From: Verrucomicrobiales bacterium
GTDB lineage: Bacteria; Verrucomicrobiota; Verrucomicrobiia; Limisphaerales; UBA11320
Assembly (NCBI GenBank): GCA_016793885.1
Contig: JAEUHE010000012.1
Location: 1-64,000, forward strand
Direction: 5' to 3'
Length of the DNA: 64,000 nt
Made by a program: the position numbers and the translations under genes. The notes under the pieces are model-generated. The model was given only the letters and a program-made list of their open reading frames with translations. It did no database searches and was not told the DNA's origin. Positions 28,071 to 38,000 of the stretch are shown here, piece after piece; positions within the stretch are counted from its first letter, which is position 1; each line of letters begins with the position of its first letter.

Positions 28071-31000
28071 TTGCGGCATCGTCGGTTGGGTAACTTTTGG
28101 AGCCTGGGTTTGCCCCGGCGTCCAAACAATTTGGCTGAGTTTCTTCCCCGCCTCGCCTATGAAGAGGGGCGCATGGCGGAAGTGGAGCTCAATGAGACGT
28201 TTCTGGCGAAGATCGCTGGATGGGAAGCGGTCAAGTCGGCGCGCGCACTCCTGGCGGGCGGGCGGGTGCTCAGCTCCAACTGGACGCCTCCGGTTTTGAA
28301 GGGCGTGGTCCAGGAGGGGACGGCCTCGTATCGGGCCACGCTGATCATCAAAGACCTGGTGAACGTCGAGAACATGTGCACCTGTCGGCAGGCTCGCGAA
28401 TGGGGCACCATTTGTGCCCATGCTGTGGCGGTGGGGCTGCATCATCTGAATCGAGGCCTTCCTCCCAAGGAGGCGCCGGTCCCAGCCAAATCCCCCTCTC
28501 GGCCTCCCTCAGACGGAACCAAGCCGGCTTCCACCCTGCGTCCGTCGCGACTTCGCTGGGCGCGGGAGGGTGAAGTCGGGGTGCCGCTGGAGCTCTTTTT
28601 GATCATGCCCCCCAATCTCGAAGCGGCTTTGGCGCGCGGGCGGGTCATGGTCTGCTTTGAAATTCGTACCCCCCGCGGCCGCAGTCCTTTGAGCACGCTC
28701 TCTCCGGCGTCGACCTATCACGCGTCGGAGCAGGATCGCGAGCTGCTCGAGCGCATCGAGGTTTTGGCAGCGGGCGAGTTTCCTGGGCTACTGCAGCTGG
28801 AGGTTTCCCAATTGGCTGCTCTGCTGGCGTTGTGTGTGGGGCATCCACGCATCACGCAGGGGCGCAGCGCCGGGGTGGAGGTGGCTGCAGAGCCTGGAAA
28901 ACTGGCCCTGAAGGCTCATCTGGAGAAGGACGGCATGTGTCAGCTGTCCCGCGCCGATGCTCGCCCACTCCCACCTCTTCTGGTCGGCGAAGGAGATCGA
29001 CACTGGACCTTCGCAGCGGGGCGCTTCGTTCCGCTGCACCTCAACGCCAAGTTCCTGCCGGTCCTTCGGACTCCTGTTTGGATCTCGCGGGCCGATCTTC
29101 CTTTGTTTCTCAACCGTGACTGGCCTGGGTTGCTGCGCGGGGGTGCTACTTCCGACAACCTTCATCCCGAGGAGTTCAAGATCGAGACCCTGGCCCCGCG
29201 GTTTGCCTTGAGGCTGACCGGGGGCCTGGCCCAGTTGGAGGCTCAGCTGACGGCGATCTACGGGCAGCGCCGGCTGCCCCTTGGCACGGTGGTGGACGAC
29301 CAGGATGCGTGGATCCCGGATGAGCTGGATATTCGTAAATTCGGGACTCGGGATCCGGAAGCCGAGCGCGCGGCCATCGGACGATTGCTGCGTTGTGGAT
29401 TTTCGGCGCCGGATTCGCAGGGACGGATGAGCATGTCGGGTCAGAACACGGTCCTCAACTTTTTCGCGCGCGAGCATCCGCGATTGGAGCGGGAGTGGCA
29501 GGTAACGATGGAAGAGCGTCTGCAGAAGAGCTGTTCGACCCAGCTCGAGCGGGTCGAACCTCAGTTCGCGGTGAGTTCATCGGGGGTGGAGTGGTTCGAC
29601 TTTTCGGTCAGCTTTCGCCTCGGCGGGGGGGAGACCTTGTCGGCTGCGGAAATGCAGCGGTTGCTGGTTTCGGGACAAAGCCACGGCCGCCTTAAGAACG
29701 GGAAGATCGCGGTGTTCGATGCGGCGGCGCTGGATGAGTTTCAAGAGTCATTGCGCGACTGCAGTCCACGTCAGGAGGGGCAGGTCTACCGGATTTCGAG
29801 CAAGCAGGCCGGTTTCTTGGAGGCCACCGTGCGGGAGCAGGGCTGGACGTTGCAGGCGCCGGCCCCCTGGAAGGAGAAGGTGCGTCATCGCTCGGGAGAA
29901 GCCCTTCCGGAGTGCCCGCCTCTGGGGTCGTTGGAAGAGGTGCTTCGGCCCTATCAGAAGCACGGTGTGGCCTGGTTTCAGTTTTTGCGCAGCAGCCAGT
30001 TTGGAGGAATTTTGGCGGATGAGATGGGGCTTGGAAAGACCCTGCAGACGCTGGCCTTCCTCCGGGCGATGCGTGCTCAGGGCGAGATCAAGGCGCCCTG
30101 GCTGGTGATCTGTCCGACCAGTCTGGTGTTCAACTGGGTCATGGAGGCGAAGAAATTTGCTCCAGAGCTGAAGGTGCTGCCTTTGCAGGGGGCGGACCGG
30201 CAGCGCTGGTTTCCCGAGATCGCGGACTCGCATCTGGTGGTCACGAGTTATGCGCTGATTCGGCGGGATGCGGAGCGGTATCAAGGGGTCGATTTCGATA
30301 CGGTTGTGCTGGACGAAGCGCAGCACATCAAGAATCGCCAGACCCTGAATGCGCAGGCCGTGAAGTCTATTCGGTCGCGCCATCGTCTGGTGCTTACCGG
30401 CACTCCGCTGGAGAATTCCGTCTTCGACCTGTGGTCGATCTTTGACTTCTTGATGCCCGGTTATCTCGGCAGCGCGAGCGACTTTCGGGAGCGTTACGAG
30501 CTCCCGATCAGCAAGGGCAAGGACTCGTCCGCATCGGCCCGTCTGGGACGACGACTCCGGCCGTTCATTCTGCGCCGCTTGAAGCAGGAGGTGGCCCGCG
30601 ACCTGCCGGCCAAACTGGAGCAGGTTTCTTTCTGTGAGCTGAGCGACTCCCAACGTCGGATTTATCAGCAGGTGTTGGAGGCGGGACGGAAGGAGATGCT
30701 GCAGGCGGGAGGTGAACCGGGGGCGTCTCGGGGACGCATGTTAGTGCTCACGACGCTGCTGCGCTTGCGTCAGATCTGTTGTGACCCACGGCTGCTCAAG
30801 CTGGAGTCCATTGCCAAGGACGAAGGCTCCGGCAAGGTGGATCTTTTCGGTGAGCTGCTCCAGGAGGTTTTAGACGGCGGACATCGGGTGTTGGTCTTTA
30901 GCCAATTTACCGAGATGTTGGCGCTGTTGCGGGAACAGTTGGAAGAGGACGGGGTCGAGTATTGCTATCTAGACGGCGGCACTCCGAATCGCGGCGAGGT

Positions 31001-31331
31001 GGTCGACCGTTTTCAGCGGGGGCAAGCTCCTGTTTTCTTGATCAGCCTGAAGGCTGGCGGCGTGGGTCTGAACCTCACCGGCGCCGACACCGTGATCCAT
31101 TTTGATCCTTGGTGGAATCCGGCAGTCGAGGACCAGGCGACCGACCGGGCGCATCGGATCGGACAGTCCCGAGTGGTCACCAGCTACAAGCTCATCGCGC
31201 GCGACACCGTGGAGGAGAAGATTCTGACCCTGCAGCAGCGCAAGCGTGAGTTGACCGCTCAGACCCTGGGTAGTGAGGAGAGCTTCACTCAAGCCCTGAG
31301 TTGGGAGGAGATTCAGGAGTTGCTCGGCTGA
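28071..31331 (+). CDS. SWIM-domain SNF2/DEAD-like helicase
   Basis: A 1086-residue SNF2-family ATPase. A SWIM zinc finger (CTCRQAREWGTICAHAVAVGLHH, about residues 103-125) precedes a long middle region; the helicase core has ILADEMGLGKTLQTLAFL near 645-662, DEAQHIKN near 747, LTGTPLENS, and the C-terminal QFTEMLALL, DRFQRGQAPVFLISLKAGGVGLNLTGADTVI and DQATDRAHRIGQ motifs. Start is TTG at 28071 with AGGGAAG 5-12 bases upstream; the first ATG (28173) would remove about 34 residues. Such SWIM-SNF2 proteins act on DNA-protein complexes during transcription recycling or repair; the exact role is unknown. It is a single-gene unit. Confidence 0.9.
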   Translation: MRHRRLGNFWSLGLPRRPNNLAEFLPRLAYEEGRMAEVELNETFLAKIAGWEAVKSARALLAGGRVLSSNWTPPVLKGVVQEGTASYRATLIIKDLVNVENMCTCRQAREWGTICAHAVAVGLHHLNRGLPPKEAPVPAKSPSRPPSDGTKPASTLRPSRLRWAREGEVGVPLELFLIMPPNLEAALARGRVMVCFEIRTPRGRSPLSTLSPASTYHASEQDRELLERIEVLAAGEFPGLLQLEVSQLAALLALCVGHPRITQGRSAGVEVAAEPGKLALKAHLEKDGMCQLSRADARPLPPLLVGEGDRHWTFAAGRFVPLHLNAKFLPVLRTPVWISRADLPLFLNRDWPGLLRGGATSDNLHPEEFKIETLAPRFALRLTGGLAQLEAQLTAIYGQRRLPLGTVVDDQDAWIPDELDIRKFGTRDPEAERAAIGRLLRCGFSAPDSQGRMSMSGQNTVLNFFAREHPRLEREWQVTMEERLQKSCSTQLERVEPQFAVSSSGVEWFDFSVSFRLGGGETLSAAEMQRLLVSGQSHGRLKNGKIAVFDAAALDEFQESLRDCSPRQEGQVYRISSKQAGFLEATVREQGWTLQAPAPWKEKVRHRSGEALPECPPLGSLEEVLRPYQKHGVAWFQFLRSSQFGGILADEMGLGKTLQTLAFLRAMRAQGEIKAPWLVICPTSLVFNWVMEAKKFAPELKVLPLQGADRQRWFPEIADSHLVVTSYALIRRDAERYQGVDFDTVVLDEAQHIKNRQTLNAQAVKSIRSRHRLVLTGTPLENSVFDLWSIFDFLMPGYLGSASDFRERYELPISKGKDSSASARLGRRLRPFILRRLKQEVARDLPAKLEQVSFCELSDSQRRIYQQVLEAGRKEMLQAGGEPGASRGRMLVLTTLLRLRQICCDPRLLKLESIAKDEGSGKVDLFGELLQEVLDGGHRVLVFSQFTEMLALLREQLEEDGVEYCYLDGGTPNRGEVVDRFQRGQAPVFLISLKAGGVGLNLTGADTVIHFDPWWNPAVEDQATDRAHRIGQSRVVTSYKLIARDTVEEKILTLQQRKRELTAQTLGSEESFTQALSWEEIQELLG

Positions 31332-31576
31332 GCATCCGAACTGTGGGTGGGGCGACCACATAGCTGGATTGCGCGAGTCCGCACTGGATGAGAAGTCCGA
31401 TTAGACTCCACTGACCCCTGCCAACCCTCAGCGAACGACCAATCTCAACCTTGACCATTGATTGGTTTGCCCGTCTGATGAGGTCAAAATCATCCCGGTG
31501 GACCGTCGGTCGCGTGCTGGCCTCAACGAGAGATAGAGATTCGTTTCGCGGATGCGGCCACCAACTCATTCACTTT

Positions 31577-32950
31577 ATGACCGAAAAACAATCGTCAGCG
31601 GGCCAGCCCTTGAGCTCCGCACAATGGATGGTACTGCTTGCGGCCTTTCTGGGATGGCTGTTCGACGGATTTGAGATCGGACTTTTTCCCGTCGTGGCGC
31701 GTCCGGCTCTGCTGAGCATGCTGGGGGAGGGCGGCGACGCTGCGGTGGGGCCTTGGATGGCAAAGATCACCGCGGCATTTCTGATCGGAGCTGCGGCCGG
31801 AGGACTGGTTTTTGGTTGGCTTGGTGATCGGGTTGGTCGTGTGCGCGCACTGGCGATTAGTATTCTCGTCTATTCCCTGTTCACGGGGTGCGGTTACTTC
31901 GCTCAGACCCCCACTCATCTGGCGATCTTCCGCTTCATCGCCGCGTTGGGCATGGGGGGGGAGTGGGCTTTGGGGGTGGCGCTGGTGATGGAATGTTGGC
32001 CCGAAAAATGGCGTCCACTGCTGGCTGGGGCCATTGGGGCCGCCGCCAACTTCGGGTTCCTGCTGACGGGGTTGGTGGCCCGGGTTTGGCCGCCCACTCC
32101 TGAGTCCTGGCGCACTATGTTTCTGATTGGTGCGCTGCCGGCCCTGCTCGTCTTCCTGATTCGCTTGGCCGTACCAGAATCCAAGCGGTGGCAGGACTCC
32201 GTCAAGGATGGGAAATCCAAGCCGCTGGTTGAGATTTTTGCACCGGGGATTCGGGGTCGAACGTTGCTGGCCATCGTTTTCGCATCGGTTGCATTGATCG
32301 GCACCTGGGGGTCGGTTACCTGGATCCCGCTGTGGGCGAATCAGCTGGTCTCGCGTGAGGCCCAGAGCCAGTTGAAGGCTGAAAACCCCGGATGGTATCA
32401 AGCCGATGGGACCCCCGCCTCGTTGAGCGCGGAAGAGGCGGCCAAGCGGGCGGCCCTTGAATCCGAAGGGAAGCGTTCGGCGGGTATGGCCTCGGGCAAC
32501 GTGCAGATGATTCAAGGCTTGGGCGCGATTCTCGGTTGCATCATCGCGCCGCTGCTGGGGGCTCAGTTGGGCCGTCGGATCGCGTTTTTTCTGCTGTGTC
32601 TGGGCTCGCTCGCCATGTGCGCGCTGATGTTCCGGACCATCTCCCAGTTTGATGCCTCGTTCATGGCCTATGCCTTTGGCGTGAGCGCGGTCACCGCCTC
32701 GTTTTACGGTTGGTTCCCCTTGTACTTCCCTGAATTGTTTCCCACGCGAATTCGTGCTACCGGGCAGGGGTTGTGTTTTAATTTTGGACGCATCTTCGCC
32801 GCTGGAGGCGCGCTGCTCCAGGGAGAGTTGGTGAGGACGCTGGGGGGAAGCTATCCGCAGGCGGGGGCTATTGTGACTTTGGTTTACCTCGTCGGCATGG
32901 CGCTCATCTGGTTTGCTCCGGAAACCAAGGGTAAACCGCTGCCGGAGTGA
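31577..32950 (+). CDS. Major facilitator superfamily transporter
   Basis: A 457-residue inner-membrane permease with about 12 spans. The MFS signature GWLGDRVGRVRALAISI (after span 2) and RFIAALGMGGEWALGVALV in span 4 are clear; FPTRIRATGQGLCFNFGRI marks the second-half equivalent. The EWALG motif and the large loop between spans 6-8 (KPLVEIFAPGIRGR) resemble sialic acid/aromatic acid/SHS-type transporters. ATG at 31577 is chosen because it begins the conserved region; 42 codons of open frame upstream lack homology. The substrate is not deducible. It lies alone between SNF2 and the NicO-like gene. Confidence 0.85.
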   Translation: MTEKQSSAGQPLSSAQWMVLLAAFLGWLFDGFEIGLFPVVARPALLSMLGEGGDAAVGPWMAKITAAFLIGAAAGGLVFGWLGDRVGRVRALAISILVYSLFTGCGYFAQTPTHLAIFRFIAALGMGGEWALGVALVMECWPEKWRPLLAGAIGAAANFGFLLTGLVARVWPPTPESWRTMFLIGALPALLVFLIRLAVPESKRWQDSVKDGKSKPLVEIFAPGIRGRTLLAIVFASVALIGTWGSVTWIPLWANQLVSREAQSQLKAENPGWYQADGTPASLSAEEAAKRAALESEGKRSAGMASGNVQMIQGLGAILGCIIAPLLGAQLGRRIAFFLLCLGSLAMCALMFRTISQFDASFMAYAFGVSAVTASFYGWFPLYFPELFPTRIRATGQGLCFNFGRIFAAGGALLQGELVRTLGGSYPQAGAIVTLVYLVGMALIWFAPETKGKPLPE

Positions 32951-33008
32951 GCATCGCTCCTGGTTCGGAGGGTCGGCGTTGGCCATGGATCTGACGTGTT
33001 TTCAGCGC

Positions 33009-33028
33009 GTGTAAGCTCTGCTTTACAC
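33009..33028. promoter_or_regulatory. Candidate operator palindrome upstream of NicO-like gene
   Basis: GTGTAA-N8-TTACAC is a perfect 6+6 inverted repeat located 68 bases before the NicO-like start codon, in a 146-bp spacer. Its size suits a dimeric metal-responsive regulator, but no regulator gene is adjacent and no known consensus is matched exactly. Confidence 0.3.
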
Positions 33029-33096
33029 CGAGGAGGCCCTCGCGTAGCTTCTGATCCCGTGAGTCAAATGATCGATCTGTCCCGGGAGCGCCTCCA

Positions 33097-33795
33097 ATGA
33101 GTTTGGTGGCTCTTACTGGCTTTCTGGCCGGTGCTCTGCATGTGGTTTCTGGGCCCGATCACTTGACGGCTGTGGCGCCTCTGGCCGCCGCCTCCACTCG
33201 GGCGTCCTGGCAATCGGGACTTCGATGGGCTTGCGGTCACAGTCTGGGAGTGGTGTTGATCGGCTGCCTCCTCTACGCGTTTCGTTCGGCCTTGCCCGTG
33301 GAGGCGTACAGTAGTTGGGCGGAGCGCTTGGTGGGGGTGACTCTGTGCGGGATTGGTGTTTGGACCCTGCGTCGTGCCATGTCTCGTCGGCTGCATATTC
33401 ACACCCATGCGCATGGCGACAGCCAGCATGTTCACTTCCATCTTCATTCCGAGCGCACCGCCCATCCTCCGGCGGCGGCCTCGCCCCACGCGCACGCGCA
33501 CGCGGCGTTTGGGATCGGAACCCTGCACGGGTTGGCGGGAAGCTCGCACTTCTTTGCGGTTCTTCCGACGCTCGCGCTGCCAAGCCTGGTCCAGGTGGTG
33601 ATTTATCTCACCGCCTACACGCTCGGAACCATGCTGGCAATGGCCGGGTTCGCGGAGGTGATCGGCCGGGTAGTAACCGCGACTTCCAGGGTTGGATTGG
33701 TTCCCTATCGGATCCTGCTGGGAACCCTGGCGATTTCTGCATTGGGCACAGGAGCCTATTGGATTTGGGCGACTGGTTGGGCGGCGGCCTCCTGA
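33097..33795 (+). CDS. NicO/UreH-like nickel-cobalt transporter
   Basis: A 232-residue membrane protein with about six spans. Near the N-terminus GALHVVSGPDHL gives the H-x5-DH metal motif (His15, Asp21, His22) of the NiCoT/NicO superfamily, a second HGLAGSSHFF motif occurs later, and between them lies a His-rich cytoplasmic loop (about residues 99-137) with many HxH units for metal buffering. Transport of Ni or Co is inferred; export (RcnA-like) or import cannot be told. Because the window also encodes a B12-dependent photoreceptor, cobalt would be relevant, but no link is shown. Confidence 0.75.
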   Translation: MSLVALTGFLAGALHVVSGPDHLTAVAPLAAASTRASWQSGLRWACGHSLGVVLIGCLLYAFRSALPVEAYSSWAERLVGVTLCGIGVWTLRRAMSRRLHIHTHAHGDSQHVHFHLHSERTAHPPAAASPHAHAHAAFGIGTLHGLAGSSHFFAVLPTLALPSLVQVVIYLTAYTLGTMLAMAGFAEVIGRVVTATSRVGLVPYRILLGTLAISALGTGAYWIWATGWAAAS

Positions 33796-33815
33796 GTTGA
33801 GTCAGTGGGCTGGGT

Positions 33816-34388
33816 TCAGCGTTTTTTCTGAGGTTTGACGGGTTCCGCCAAATCTTTAAATTTCAGCTTCTGGCCTCCAATGCTCGCCTCGGCCATCAAG
33901 CCCTTCACGGCCTGCGTGAACACCGCGACCCCGTCGACATACTTAGCGTTCTTGGACGCTCCCTCCGCGGCGGCGACGGCACTGAGCTGGGCGCTCATCT
34001 CGAGTTTGCTGCTTTTGAACCGGGCCAAGGCTGCCGGCGTTTCAAAAAAGATGATCTCGGCAAATCGTTGGCCACCGATTTGGGCCCCAAAGGTCACTTG
34101 GGTGACCGAGGCCCGCCCGATCAGCTTGCCACCCTCGTAAGCCAGACCGTTGCCGTGAGCTCCACCGAGGACCAGACCTCCCTTGCCAACTCCCGGAAAC
34201 ACCGCGTAACCCGCGGCTGTGGAGAAGAAGCGCTGGAGACCCGGATCCGCTTTCTTAAAGTTCTCTATGGCTTGAGCCACCTCCTGCTGCAGGGAGGGTA
34301 GATCCGGCGCGGCCGGCGCTCGATGGGGAAGGGAAAGCCAAAGGATCAGCGCGCTAATCCTTAAAAAACAAGAACGCTGGGTCATCAT
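33816..34388 (-). CDS. SYLF/Ysc84-domain secreted lipid-binding protein
   Basis: A 190-residue exported protein: signal peptide (residues about 9-26) and a SYLF domain (about 45-180) with the family sequence AAGYAVFPGVGKGGLVLGGAHGNGLAYEGGK and VTFGAQIGGQRFAEIIFF. In eukaryotes SYLF binds phosphoinositides; in bacteria function is unknown, probably envelope lipid binding. It is the downstream gene of a two-gene unit with 34408-34866 and converges with the NicO-like gene (20 bp gap). Confidence 0.83.
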   Translation of the reverse strand: MMTQRSCFLRISALILWLSLPHRAPAAPDLPSLQQEVAQAIENFKKADPGLQRFFSTAAGYAVFPGVGKGGLVLGGAHGNGLAYEGGKLIGRASVTQVTFGAQIGGQRFAEIIFFETPAALARFKSSKLEMSAQLSAVAAAEGASKNAKYVDGVAVFTQAVKGLMAEASIGGQKLKFKDLAEPVKPQKKR

Positions 34389-34407
34389 AGGTGGGCAACT
34401 CTAACCC

Positions 34408-34866
34408 CTAAGGGGTTGGCTTGTCCACGCGGACGACCACGAACCAGACACTGCGTGCATCCCGCTCTCCTCCAATGATGGTCATCGCTTCTCCGGCCTT
34501 GCGAATGCTGCGTGCGAGCTCCTTGCCCGACTGAGAGACCGTGACCTTTCTCTTGCCTGGTTCCGTCAGGTCGATTTCCACCTCCCGTTCGCGGTTGAGC
34601 TTCACCTTGGTTTTTCCACCCGGGCTAACGTCGACCCGCTGGTGCTGAATCTCCCAGTAGGACTTCCAGCGAAACAGCGGTCGCAGCCTGGTGCTCAGGC
34701 GGGTGCCAACCACTTTGGCATCCGGCCCTGGTGGTTTGTCCTCGTCATCTCCACGGATCAGCTGAACATAATGTGCTGTCCTCTCGATCTCGGCAGCTCG
34801 GACAGTGGGAACCGGCGTCCAAAGAGCCAGGAGGAGCCAAGCTAGCCGTGGAAGACGCGGGATCAT
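34408..34866 (-). CDS. Exported protein of unknown function
   Basis: A 152-residue protein with a signal peptide (PRLAWLLLALWTPVPTVRA) and a mixed alpha/beta body rich in charged residues; no known domain recognised. ATG at 34866 gives a proper signal; an upstream ATG at 34896 adds ten polar residues. It lies 19 bp upstream of the SYLF gene on the same strand, implying co-expression and perhaps a shared periplasmic role. Confidence 0.6.
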   Translation of the reverse strand: MIPRLPRLAWLLLALWTPVPTVRAAEIERTAHYVQLIRGDDEDKPPGPDAKVVGTRLSTRLRPLFRWKSYWEIQHQRVDVSPGGKTKVKLNREREVEIDLTEPGKRKVTVSQSGKELARSIRKAGEAMTIIGGERDARSVWFVVVRVDKPTP

Positions 34867-35011
34867 ATGAGGACTTTGACGCACCTGCGGATGCATCTAT
34901 TTCAAAATAATCGAGATTGTTTCCTGTCGGTTGATTTGAATACTGCCCAGGTTTTCATCATCTCAAGTTACCGACCACGACCACGGTCGCAATGCATCGC
35001 CCAGCCAAACC

Positions 35012-38000
35012 ATGCCGCTGTCCATCGTCTTAATTCGTAGCCGCCGATCACCTCGGTTCGCCTGGGTCCTGCTGCTCCTGTCGGTGGCGGCGCTGGCCGA
35101 AGCGGCGGGGCCAGGTGACACCGTGGGGCCCTCCTTCAGCCGGGAGATTCGTCCCATCTTGTCGGATCGCTGCTTTCGTTGTCATGGCCCTGATGAGAAC
35201 CATCGGAAAGGTGGTCTTCGGTTGGATCTTCCCGAGGAGGCATCGCGCGAGCTCAAGTCAGGGCGGCGAGCAATTGTGCCGGGTCGCCTGGATCAGAGCC
35301 ACCTGGTGGCGCGGCTGTTCAGTGAGGATCCGGACGAAGTCATGCCGCCTCCCGAGACCAAGAAGCCGCTGACGGCGGAGCAGAAAGACCTCTTGAAGCG
35401 CTGGGTTGCCTCGGGTGCTCGATATGAGCAGCATTGGGCTTTTCAACCGCCCCGGGCTGCGGCCTTGCCGACGGTGCGTGATTCGGGCTGGGTTCGTAAC
35501 GGCATCGACTCCTTCATACTGGCTCGTCTGGAGAGCGAGGGGTTGTCTCCCTCCCCTCCAGCCGACAAATCGGCGCTGGCGCGGCGCGTCTCATTGGATC
35601 TGATCGGGCTTCCACCCACTGCCGAGGAGTTGTCGGCCTTTCTGGCCGACTCTTCGCCGCAGGCCTACGAGTCCCTGGTCGATCGGCTCCTGAGGTCTCC
35701 GCACTATGGCGAACGTTGGGCCAGGCCTTGGCTCGATTTGGCGCGCTACGCCGATACCAATGGCTACGAGAAGGACCGGGCCCGAAGCATCTGGCCCTAC
35801 CGCGACTGGGTCATTCGTGCCTTGAATCGGGATTTGCCTTTTGACCAGTTCACGATCGAGCAATTGGCGGGAGACCTCCTGCCGGATCCGACCGTCGATC
35901 AACGGGTAGCCACTGGTTTTCATCGCAACACGATGCGAAATGAGGAGGGAGGGATTGATCCGCTCGAATTTCGCTTTCATGCCATGAATGATCGAGTGGC
36001 GACCACCGGTACCACCTGGCTGGGGCTGACCCTGCAGTGCGCCCAGTGTCACACGCACAAGTACGACCCGATTCCCCACCGCGAGTATTATCAGGTGATG
36101 GCCTGCCTGAACAACGCCGACGAGCCGGACCTGGATCTTCCCGACCAGAAGCTCGAGGCGACCTGGAAGCAGAATCAGGAAGAAGCGGCTCGGCGTCTGG
36201 CTGCTCTCGCGGATAAATGGCCGTTGGATGTGATTCGATGGGAGACGCCTCGTGATGGATCGGCGCAGGACGAGAGCAAGCGTCCAGCTCGTCTGCTGGA
36301 GGATGGCTCTTTCCTCTTCCAGGGGAAGCCGGAGGAACGCGATGTTTACACGCTTCGGTTCTCCAGTTCGGCGCGGGGTGTTGACCAGCTTCGGCTGGAA
36401 GCGCTGACTGATCCCTCGCTGCCTTCCAAGGGCCCGGGACGAACTCCGCATGGCAACTTCGTGTTGAGTGAGATTCAGGTTTTTGCGGCTCCGCTGAGTG
36501 ATGCGAGCGCCGCCCTGCGCTTGTTGAAAATCGTTTCCGCGACCGCCGACGTCGAGCAGCCAGGATTTCTCATCAGCGCGGCGGTGGATGGAGATGAAGC
36601 CACCGGGTGGGCGGTCCATGATCCCAGGAAGACATTGAACTCGGCAAAAGTTGGTTATTTCAGCTTCGAGGCCCCAGTGGGGCATGAGGGTGGCACTCGC
36701 TACGAAGTCCGGTTGGTTCAACGTTACGGCGGTGCTCATCTGATCGGAAGGTTGCGCGTGGGATTGGGGATTCCATCGGCCGACACCCGAGCGGTAGCGG
36801 TTCGCCGACAGGAGGCGATGCAGCAGTCCTTTCAGAACTGGCTCACCCGCGAGCGGCGTTCGCTGGTGGATTGGAGACCGGTTCGTCCAGTCGAGTTGCG
36901 GTCCAATCTACCGATCCTGAGCTTGGAACCCGACGGAAGCATTTTTGTGTCGGGGGACATCACCAAGCACGACACCTACGAGCTGGCCTTCCGCGACCTC
37001 CCTCCGAGGGTAACCGCGGTGCGGCTGGAGGTATTGCCGGACGATCGGCTGCCGGCGCATGGTCCGGGCATGACCTATTACGAGGGCCCCCCTGGAGACT
37101 TCTTTCTCAGCGAGTTGGAACTGGTGGCTTCCGGCCAGCCCTGCAAGATCTCGAAGGCCAGCCATAGCTACGCCAAAACTGGTTTGGGTGCTGACAATGT
37201 GGGGGCGCAGCGAGCGATTGACGGTGACTTGCAAACGGGTTGGTCTTGCGCTGGGCGAATGGGTGAGCGGCATCAAGCGGTATTTGTACTGGAGGCGCCC
37301 CTGGAGCCGACTGGCGATCTGCGCGTAAAGATGCAGTTCTGGCGCCATTACGCCGCGTCGCTGGGGCGATTTCGTCTCTCGGTCACGGCCGATCCACGGG
37401 GAGCAGACGCCCGCGACTTGCCGGAGGAGATGGAACGCTTGCTCCGCAAACCGTCAGAGGAGCTGACCTCGTCCGAACGTCAGGAGTTGCTGAACCAGTT
37501 TTTACTCAGCAGCCCGGAACTGGCCAATGAGGCGGAACAGATCCGTCGGCTGCGTCGGCGTCCGGCGGCCACCACCACTCTCGTGATGCGCGAGCGGCCT
37601 GCGGGTCATCCCCGGCCCACTTTCGTACATCATCGCGGGGAATACCTTCAGCCGAAGGAGGCAGTGGAGCCTGGTGTGCTGTCCATTCTGAATCCGCTGC
37701 CCTCCGGTTCGACCCGCGATCGGCTGGGGCTGGCCCGCTGGCTGGTTTCTCCTGAGAACCCGTTGACCGCCCGAGTGGTCATGAATCGGAACTGGGCCCT
37801 GGTATTTGGAACCGGTTTGGTGAAGACGGTTCAGGATTTTGGCTTCCAGGGGGATCTCCCGAGTCATCCCGAATTGTTGGATTGGTTGGCGCTGGAATTT
37901 GTTCGGCAAGGATGGTCGGTCAAGGCGATGCACCGTTTGATGGTGACCAGTGCCACCTATCGCCAAACCTCCCAGCGGACTGAGCTGGCCGGGCAAAGGG

